Shown piece by piece: positions 59,501 to 64,000 of a DNA stretch of 64,000 bases. How positions within the stretch are numbered: the first letter of the stretch is position 1; each line of letters opens with the position of its first letter. This DNA comes from Membranipora membranacea (taxonomy: Eukaryota; Bryozoa; Gymnolaemata; Cheilostomatida; Membraniporidae), in NCBI GenBank assembly GCA_914767715.1, contig OU612065.1, positions 25,980,001-26,044,000 on the forward strand. Direction: 5' to 3'. The notes under the pieces were generated by a model. It saw only the letters and a program-made list of their open reading frames with translations. It searched no databases and was not told the DNA's origin. A program made the translations under genes and the position numbers.

Positions 59501-62500
59501 GATTTGATATTGACCAATTTTAATATACTTACAGCATATCTGCTCCATCCTACACCATGTATGAAGATGTGAAGTCTACAGCTCTGAGCACTGTGCAGAA
59601 ACCCGACATCAGAACTGAGGTCGATACACAAGAATATAAATCAGAGCGCACCATCAAACTCAGCGGAAAGGGAGACAAACCCCGAGGTGATATAATAGAA
59701 ATCGCACCTGGAGATAAGGTGTTGACTCCGAGGCCATTCAAGCCGGGACGATCTGCACCGCCGCCTCAGGAGACTATGCCCTACCAGCAGTCACCTGTAC
59801 AACACAAACCACCGAGACATTCACCCAAGCCGAGCCCAAGCTATCATAGTCCTAACTATAATAGCCCTAGTTACTCACCGCAGCAGCAACCCAACGGTCT
59901 ACCCATAGTCGAGGAGCAGATTACTCCGTAAGTATTAGAAAACTACAGATTTTAGTTCGATTTTGCTACTCAATGATAAACTGAGAAGCTTCAATAGCCG
60001 TGGTCAAGGTCAAAAGTTTCTGCATAAACTGGATTGTTGAACACTGATTTGTTTCTTGATACAGACATGCCCTTTCATTCTCATTCAATGATAACAGTTT
60101 AAGTGTGAACTAATGTTTCTAGACGACCCAAAGAAGAAGATATCACACCGTAAGCAATTGTGAAATGTCGCCTTACCTAACTCTGTGGTCGTTTTAGTCA
60201 GTCTAAGCCATGATAAAACCTAAGCTTCATGTAGTTTAGATTTATTTCTTCTCAACACTCTCTCAGAAGCTTCGCCACTCTTGTCAAGGCATAGGACAAA
60301 ATTTCTATCGCATCCCTCTTAGTATTTTTAATTAACTACTTCACCATGAAAAGTTTGCATTACCGAGTCTTCTTTTGAATGACATTCATGATTCTTGTTC
60401 CCAACACTTGAAGCATGTCATAATTTTTTATGATCACATGTTGACATGATTTGTGAACAATTTTAGCATCCATGCCTGGAACACAGGCGGTCTGGATTAC
60501 GAGTAAGTGTGTGCATGCTCTGTCTGATAAAGGGCAGATAACTCCAGAACTGCTATCATAATTGTTTCAGAAATAGGTTGAGGGGGTAGCAATAGCCTGT
60601 CTTGACAAGTGTTTTGGGATATCATGTCAAGACAAGGTAACAGGGTTAAGGGTCAGAGCTTGTGCTTGTTTCTTTTAGTGATTCAGCATAATGATGGCGC
60701 TGAAAATCAAGGTCAATGTGAAACTAAAAGGCGTCACCCGAGAATGTGCAATCCTCCATCCTGGCTTTGTGCTCAAGAGTCTCTTTTATGTTGCATAAGA
60801 CACTCCTGTAACTCATATGGTGGCATTGTAAGAGATGTCTCTGTCATGGAATGTCCATGTCAATTGGGCACTTTTGATCTGATGCAATTGGCAATGTTTT
60901 TGTAGTTACCATTTGTGCCTTATATCCAGGTATCCTATTTTTTACGACTGTTAGACAGACTGGTGACACCCATAAGCCAGTATGGATAAGCTGCTATGGA
61001 ACCTCTAAAGCTTCTAACTTTCCAGTATAATGCTGTTAACCTAGGTACAGGGTGGTTATTGATGTTTGCTGTTTCAAACTTAACGCAAATCATGGCACTA
61101 TGTATATTAACTCTGCAAACTTTTTGTAGTACTGCTAAAGAGCCCGTACAGAAGGGTAGAGCTCCTAAACATCAGGCACCAATGACCTCTCCTGGTAACT
61201 CTAAGATAATCTCAGTGACTGAAGAGGTCGTTGAAACTGTAGAAACCAAACCTGGCTCTAAAAGAACGAGGCACCACGTTGACGATATCAGTGCTCCTGA
61301 ATACTTTACTAAAGGTTTGTGTAGTTGATACATGGGATAGATAAATTTCTGAAATTGTATCAAAATCCCATTGTAGATTAAAAAAACAGAGCCCAGATAT
61401 TTATATATAGCGCCGGCATATAGGTTGACATACTGCTTGCTCTTCGTCTAAAATATCATTAAGAATTTAGTAAATGTTTATGAAGAACCTTGTTTGAAAA
61501 GGATTGAACTGTCATTATTAGCAGCACATTAACGTCTTGACGATTTCAATAAAGGGAAGAAGTTGCATTGTTCATCTTGAAGAATGGCAATCCTAGAAAA
61601 CCTGAGACTTGTATTGTCATAGTCCCCATCAATGTTCCTGTGTCGTCTAAAAGCATTTTCGCATATGTGTATTTGTTTGTCATTTTCAGGTGAGTCTGTT
61701 GAGATAACAGTAGAAGATCATGATGATATTGATGACTATAGAGTTCAACTGAAGACAGACCGACCACAAGATATAGACTGGGATCTAAATCTTATACAGA
61801 AACCAGGCAAAGAACAGAAAGTCACTAAAGTAGTGGAGGAGGTAAAGAATTCTATTCCCTGTTCGCAGTAAACTGGTTCGATCTATTTGATGAATTCATG
61901 GAGAGTTCAAGCATCCCTTGGGCCTCTCCGTTGTTGTAAGACCCTTGTACGAAACTAGTAGCATGGAAAATTAGAAACCTGTTCCGAATTCACTAGCAAT
62001 TTTACTAGATAGCACTTATCTTGATCATAACATACTTAAGAAAACCTCGATAAAAATGTTAAAAAATAAGGATACTAATAAAAATAATGATAAAAGTAAT
62101 AATAATAGAAATGATAATGATAATGAACCTAACTTAAGTAAGACCGAAGAAATAACCACTTCTATTTTATTGAAGGTTGTAGAGGAGTTAGTGGACAACC
62201 AGAATCAGCAGCAGCAAAGGAATCCTCCACAGATGCAGATCACAGTGGACTCAACAGAAACACATCAAAAGTCACCTTCACCTCCCCCTGTTATTGATGA
62301 GCCTATAGAACCTGTCAGGAATGTACCTGTGAGGAAGGCCCCCAAACCAGAGCCAGAACCTGTGCGGGAACCTCAGCCAGAACCACAGCGAATCAGAGAC
62401 AAGGAAATTATCATCATAGAGAGGGAAGGCGGTACCGTCACCAAGAATGTCACAATCAATATTGATACTGCGCTTGAAGAAGGTTAGTATAATAGCTCTG

Positions 62501-63677
62501 ACCAAAGAATGTATCAAAATCTCCAGTTTTGCATGGAGTAGGTTGCAGGGCTAAAATATCAAATATTCAATACTCATAGAAAATTTGGTGGCCAAAAAGT
62601 TTCACGTTATAGAACGACATCAATTTGATAAAATAATTTTTAATCGGCTTATCAATTTTCTTCTGATAACAGCATATATGGCAAAGAAATTGGTCTGTCA
62701 TTAAGGCCTCAAAAAACTCTAACTGTTGCTGATTACTTTTTGTGTGGCATATGACATCATTGTGAAATTTCTGGAGTTACCCCGTCAACATCAATGAGGG
62801 GGCAACTACAAATACTTAAATTGATATTCTATTTGAATGTCCACTTTTCTCAAGACCAGACTTTTCTTCAGATGATCAACTATGATATTTATTTGTAGGT
62901 TATGTGGACTTAGCCAAGAGAGAGTTCACTCATCCTGCCACTGGAGAGGTAATGTCATTGGTCGAGGCCATCAGACGAGGTTATATACTGGGCAGTAATG
63001 ATGAGATTAGAGACGCCATTACTAAACATTACGAAAAGTTGAAACTGGCAAGCATCAAAAAGGCAGTGATGGAATACAGCACCACCAAGGTAAAGAGCCT
63101 AAAATCATTCATCAATTTTGAACATAACAAATGATAGAAGAATTTAGTGTTGCAGAACGTGATGTCTCATTCAATTATTTTAGAGTGTAAACTGAGGTTA
63201 ATCAGGTGTGTGTAATTCAATACCATTTATATCACGGTTGCAGGCCCTTATTTACTATGTTTCCATATGGGCTAATCGCTACATGGGAATAGCGTTAAGG
63301 TAAAGGATGAATGGATAGCAACAAAGATTTCAATGCAGGAGGCCCAGCTCAAATCACGGCTGCAGCAGCTCATTTTTGAAGTTTTATAATCATGAAAATA
63401 TATTTTCAGGAATTTTCATCGTTCATGGAGAAGGAGCAGCAGGGGATGCCGCTAGCCGAAGCCATCGCTGAGAAACACTTTGACCCACGATCTGGTAAGT
63501 TTGTGGAGCCCAAGTCTGGTCTGACATACACTCTGAGGGAGGCAGTCGATCACGGTATGATAGACGGGGATAGCGCTCAGTTCACCAATCCTGGAAATAA
63601 GAAGACTACCACGATCAAGGATGCTCTGGATAAAAAGATGCTAGATAGCTACGGCAAATGGACAAGCCCACTAACAG
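38554..63677 (+). CDS. Large plakin-like repeat protein, 3' end outside window
   Basis: At least 1,765 residues are encoded. Two alternative first exons (38554-38574; 39775-39807) join the same exon 2. Shared exons: 42341-42605, 43089-43618, 44724-44882, 45349-45481, 47257-47465, 47804-47986, 50149-50352, 50846-50875, 51811-52038, 52306-52580, 54110-54308, 55033-55377, 56205-56388, 57242-57408, 57959-58145, 58438-58646, 58973-59169, 59535-59927, 60123-60149, 60467-60502, 61130-61314, 61690-61841, 62176-62482, 62899-63089, 63410-63677. Every join keeps frame. The product is about 28 copies of a 27-residue unit of the type TGxxLSxxEAIxxGLI...GKYxNP, like the core of the plakin/plectin repeat that binds intermediate filaments, but shorter than the 38-residue canonical repeat. 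No calponin-homology, plakin or spectrin domain is seen. Likely a cytoplasmic cytolinker, or an isoform of one. Confidence 0.82.
39692..39710 (+). promoter_or_regulatory. Tandem TATA boxes for exon 1b
   Basis: TATATAAAG occurs twice in a row (39,692-39,700 and 39,702-39,710), about 65-83 nt upstream of the ATG at 39,775. A start site about 30 nt downstream would leave a 5' leader of about 40 nt. This is the clearest core promoter in the window. Confidence 0.55.
39775..39807 (+). CDS. Plakin-like gene alternative first exon 1b
   Basis: ATG at 39,775 encodes MDWQQQSPRYD and ends in phase 0 at a GTAAGT donor, so it splices to exon 2 like exon 1a. An overlapping ATG at 39,771 in another frame ends after 11 codons (TGA), so scanning ribosomes may partly miss the main start. 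Tandem TATA boxes lie just upstream. Confidence 0.6.
42341..43618 (+). CDS. Plakin-like exons 2-3: N-terminal linker and first repeats
   Basis: Exon 2 (42341-42605, phase 0 to 1) starts with its own ATG right after a TTTCAG acceptor and encodes a polar Gln/Ser-rich segment of 88 residues with no domain. Exon 3 (43089-43618) begins with a helical stretch (MKLLSELDNLTGKL), then enters the repeats: SGKTHTLSDAF, NGQSMTLHNAI and TGSRCNLGEC, spaced about 27 residues apart. It ends at a GTGAGA donor in phase 0. Confidence 0.8.
44158..44247 (+). repeat. 45-bp tandem duplication, possible cassette exon
   Basis: Two copies of a 45-bp unit (containing TACCAGAATTAT at 44,163 and 44,208) lie in intron 3. 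They follow a CCGTAG acceptor-like site and precede CCCG|GTGAAT, bounding exactly 90 nt in phase 0. Two frames are open, one giving repeats with YQNY and TSAK. There is no proof of splicing. Confidence 0.35.
44724..54308 (+). CDS. Plakin-like exons 4-12: first repeat array
   Basis: Nine exons with units such as TGELISVDAAI, TGELLSIQEAV, KKRMSLNEAI, TGASISMNEAI, TSQKISFDDAL, SGAEMSIGQAI, TDQQMSFQEAS and TGEELSLEEGV. Within exons 4 and 8 the two units are exactly 27 residues apart. Each unit pairs a turn (DPxTG), a short strand, a helix (EAI) and G-L/I, followed by a GKYxN strand. Exon 11 (52306-52580) is mostly a polar spacer. Introns in this array are large (up to 2.2 kb) and hold several of the palindromic insertions. 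Confidence 0.8.
50424..50514. mobile_element. 75-bp inverted-repeat insertion with 8-bp TSD
   Basis: GGTAACTA flanks 50,432-50,506 on both sides (50,424-50,431 and 50,507-50,514). The ends are imperfect inverted copies around CTTGTCA and a GCGGCT/GCCGCT core, with T-rich and A-rich centres. A related hairpin (CCTTGTCAAGTGGCTACTT) lies at about 45,164. It is in the intron before the 30-nt microexon. Confidence 0.55.
50846..50875 (+). CDS. 30-nt microexon of plakin-like gene
   Basis: Ten codons (GSVESTFETL) between a TTGTACAG acceptor and a GTATGA donor, phase 0 on both sides. It can be included or skipped without changing frame, so it is a likely regulated cassette. It falls between repeat exons 8 and 10. 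Confidence 0.5.
52181..52216. mobile_element. 20-bp CATAGA foldback insertion with 8-bp TSD
   Basis: CATAGAGTTGTAACTCTATG (52,189-52,208) has two 9-bp arms around 2 nt, between exact copies of GGTATTTC (52,181-52,188 and 52,209-52,216). It is the smallest member of the CATAGA set and lies in a plakin-gene intron. Confidence 0.75.
53710..53855. mobile_element. 126-bp foldback element with 10-bp TSD
   Basis: AGATTGGGGC flanks 53,720-53,845 on both sides. The insert is a nearly complete inverted repeat: TTTGCCTGCATTCC, GTTGCTCCC and CACTGGTCAC recur inverted in order around a 16-nt centre. The 9-10 bp duplication and long arms suggest a Mutator-like miniature element. It lies in the intron before exon 12. 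Confidence 0.7.
55033..55377 (+). CDS. Plakin-like exon 13: Ser/Arg-rich linker
   Basis: A 115-residue exon (phase 0 to 0) without plakin units. It is polar and Ser-rich, with GSRGSS followed by four tandem ARSSS-type units encoded by a 15-bp DNA repeat (about 55,269-55,336). Gly-Ser-Arg tracts at the ends of vertebrate plakins are associated with cytoskeletal binding; similarity here is of composition only. Confidence 0.75.
55514..55568 (+). repeat. AAAACCTCAATAAA tail motif with A-rich run
   Basis: AAAACCTCAATAAAAACATT is followed by a long run of A and ATA units, in sense orientation in a plakin-gene intron. Probably the 3' end of a truncated retroposon. Its AATAAA could act as a cryptic polyadenylation signal. 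Confidence 0.5.
56205..59169 (+). CDS. Plakin-like exons 14-18: second repeat array
   Basis: Five exons with about nine units, for example SGLTLGIQDAV, TPISLADSI, NAPINFEDAL, GMRYYLDDAL, KVMSLYEAL, GSRIDVNQAV and VPFDEAV. Exons 14 and 16 end in phase 1 right after the Asn-x-Gly turn of a unit (NTG, SNG), which suggests growth by exon duplication. Exon 18 ends in phase 2 and leads into the proline-rich part. Confidence 0.8.
59451..59526 (+). repeat. 25-bp minisatellite beside the exon 19 acceptor
   Basis: Three imperfect copies of TTTACACTGACCAATTATAA lie in tandem and end 8 nt before exon 19 (59,535). Each holds TGAC, which resembles a branch point. It may influence acceptor choice. Confidence 0.6.
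59535..62482 (+). CDS. Plakin-like exons 19-24: proline-rich linker with microexons
   Basis: Exon 19 (59535-59927) moves from a polar start to a Pro/Tyr/Ser-rich run (SYHSPNYNSPSYSP). Exons 20 and 21 are microexons of 27 and 36 nt, all phase 2 to 2. Exon 22 carries a TVETKPGSKRTRHH segment, exon 23 an acidic one, and exon 24 a Pro/Glu run (KAPKPEPEPVREPQPEPQ). No plakin unit is present, so this is likely a flexible spacer or an SH3/WW-binding region. Confidence 0.75.
60123..60149 (+). CDS. 27-nt microexon
   Basis: Encodes RPKEEDITP between a TTTCTAG acceptor and a GTAAGC donor, phase 2 on both sides. It repeats the end of exon 19 (VEEQITP), so it probably arose by duplication of that exon's end. 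It can be skipped without frame loss. Confidence 0.5.
60467..60502 (+). CDS. 36-nt microexon
   Basis: Encodes IHAWNTGGLDY, with junction residues at both ends, between TTTTAG and GTAAGTG, phase 2 on both sides. A frame-neutral cassette directly after the 27-nt one. Confidence 0.5.
62038..62130 (+). repeat. Tail motif AAAACCTCGATAAA with AT-rich run
   Basis: AAAACCTCGATAAAAATGTT is followed by TAATAATAG-like simple sequence, ending about 45 nt before exon 24. Same family as the copies at 10,799, 32,228 and 55,514. Confidence 0.45.
62899..63677 (+). CDS. Plakin-like exons 25-26: third repeat array, incomplete
   Basis: Units resume: TGEVMSLVEAI (exon 25), GMPLAEAI, SGLTYTLREAV and KKTTTIKDAL (exon 26). 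Exon 26 ends at a GTACAA donor in phase 1 after SPLTG, a break point used by other exons here. Reading through instead gives TKIYDTLHIQKHLSSLD and a stop at 63,731-63,733, a possible short isoform. No polyadenylation signal is clear, so I favour continuation beyond 64,000. Confidence 0.7.
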
Positions 63678-64000
63678 GTACAAAGATTTACGATACTTTG
63701 CATATTCAAAAGCACCTGTCGTCTTTGGACTAATGCCTCACTCTTACTGAGGATGCACTTTCAGCATGTTGTCAATCTGGCTTTTCAAACATGATAATTA
63801 TATTGGCTTGTATTTTTATGTAGTCAGAAGATAATTTCACATTATATGTCAAACCTCATTTCTTACACGCTTTACCAAATCTTGGAACTTTTGAGCATAC
63901 GCACCAGGCTTGCTTTATAACCTGCGGTTGTTGATTCCTAGGTCCATGTAGTGTGTTGTATTATTTCACAGACACATTTTATGGTAAGCTTGAAACATGA

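Noticed and set aside
62056-62175. In-frame N-terminal extension of exon 24 (Asn/Asp/Lys-rich)
   Set aside because: The open frame upstream of the acceptor at 62,175 is simple-sequence repeat following a retroposon tail, and exon 23 joins exon 24 in phase 0 without it.
1-64000. CRISPR array, rRNA or prokaryotic operon
   Set aside because: No regularly spaced short repeats, no rRNA-like blocks and no Shine-Dalgarno-linked gene strings; the genes are spliced.

Overview
The window is nuclear DNA from an invertebrate animal. It is AT-rich, its genes are split by many GT-AG introns, it is full of small repeats, and it encodes animal-specific proteins: secreted arylsulfatases, an FN3-domain membrane receptor and a plakin-type repeat protein. 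I cannot name the species or phylum from sequence alone. Nothing bacterial, organellar or viral was seen.

Layout. (1) 1-5,750: no convincing gene; one tRNA-derived SINE at about 3,495-3,722. (2) 5,751-22,390, minus strand: two complete tandem arylsulfatase B-like genes, ten coding exons each, with the same intron positions and phases. The upstream copy (14,214-22,390) has an added Thr/Pro-rich mucin-like tail. (3) 24,059-30,928, minus strand: a complete 13-exon gene for a 771-residue type I membrane protein with a signal peptide, a discoidin-like module, several FN3-like modules, one transmembrane helix and a 31-residue tail. (4) 31,000-36,600: gene-poor, with transposon debris: a 578-bp element with 63-bp inverted ends, a LINE coding remnant and a 90-bp near-perfect palindrome with target duplications. 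(5) 36,628-37,690, plus strand: a small three-exon gene I do not recognise. (6) 38,554 to the right edge, plus strand: one large gene with two alternative first exons, one behind a tandem TATA box. It encodes at least 1,765 residues of a tandem repeat of about 27 residues resembling the plakin/plectin repeat core, interrupted by Ser/Arg-rich and Pro-rich linkers and by in-frame microexons. It continues past the window.

Reading frames join exactly across every exon of genes 2, 3 and 6: the coding totals are 1,530, 2,067 and 2,316 nt for the three minus-strand genes, all divisible by three with a terminal stop. This is the main support for the models. The sulfatases would act in the secretory pathway, lysosome or matrix, the receptor at the cell surface, and the plakin-like protein in the cytoskeleton. 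Nothing in the sequence shows that the three systems work together.

The most unusual feature is a set of very short palindromic insertions, 15-90 bp and mostly inside introns, each bracketed by an exact 7-9 bp direct repeat. Three share the terminus CATAGA and 8-bp duplications; two share CAGGGA and duplications of at least 7 bp. They look like minimal foldback transposons, or transposon ends closed up on themselves.
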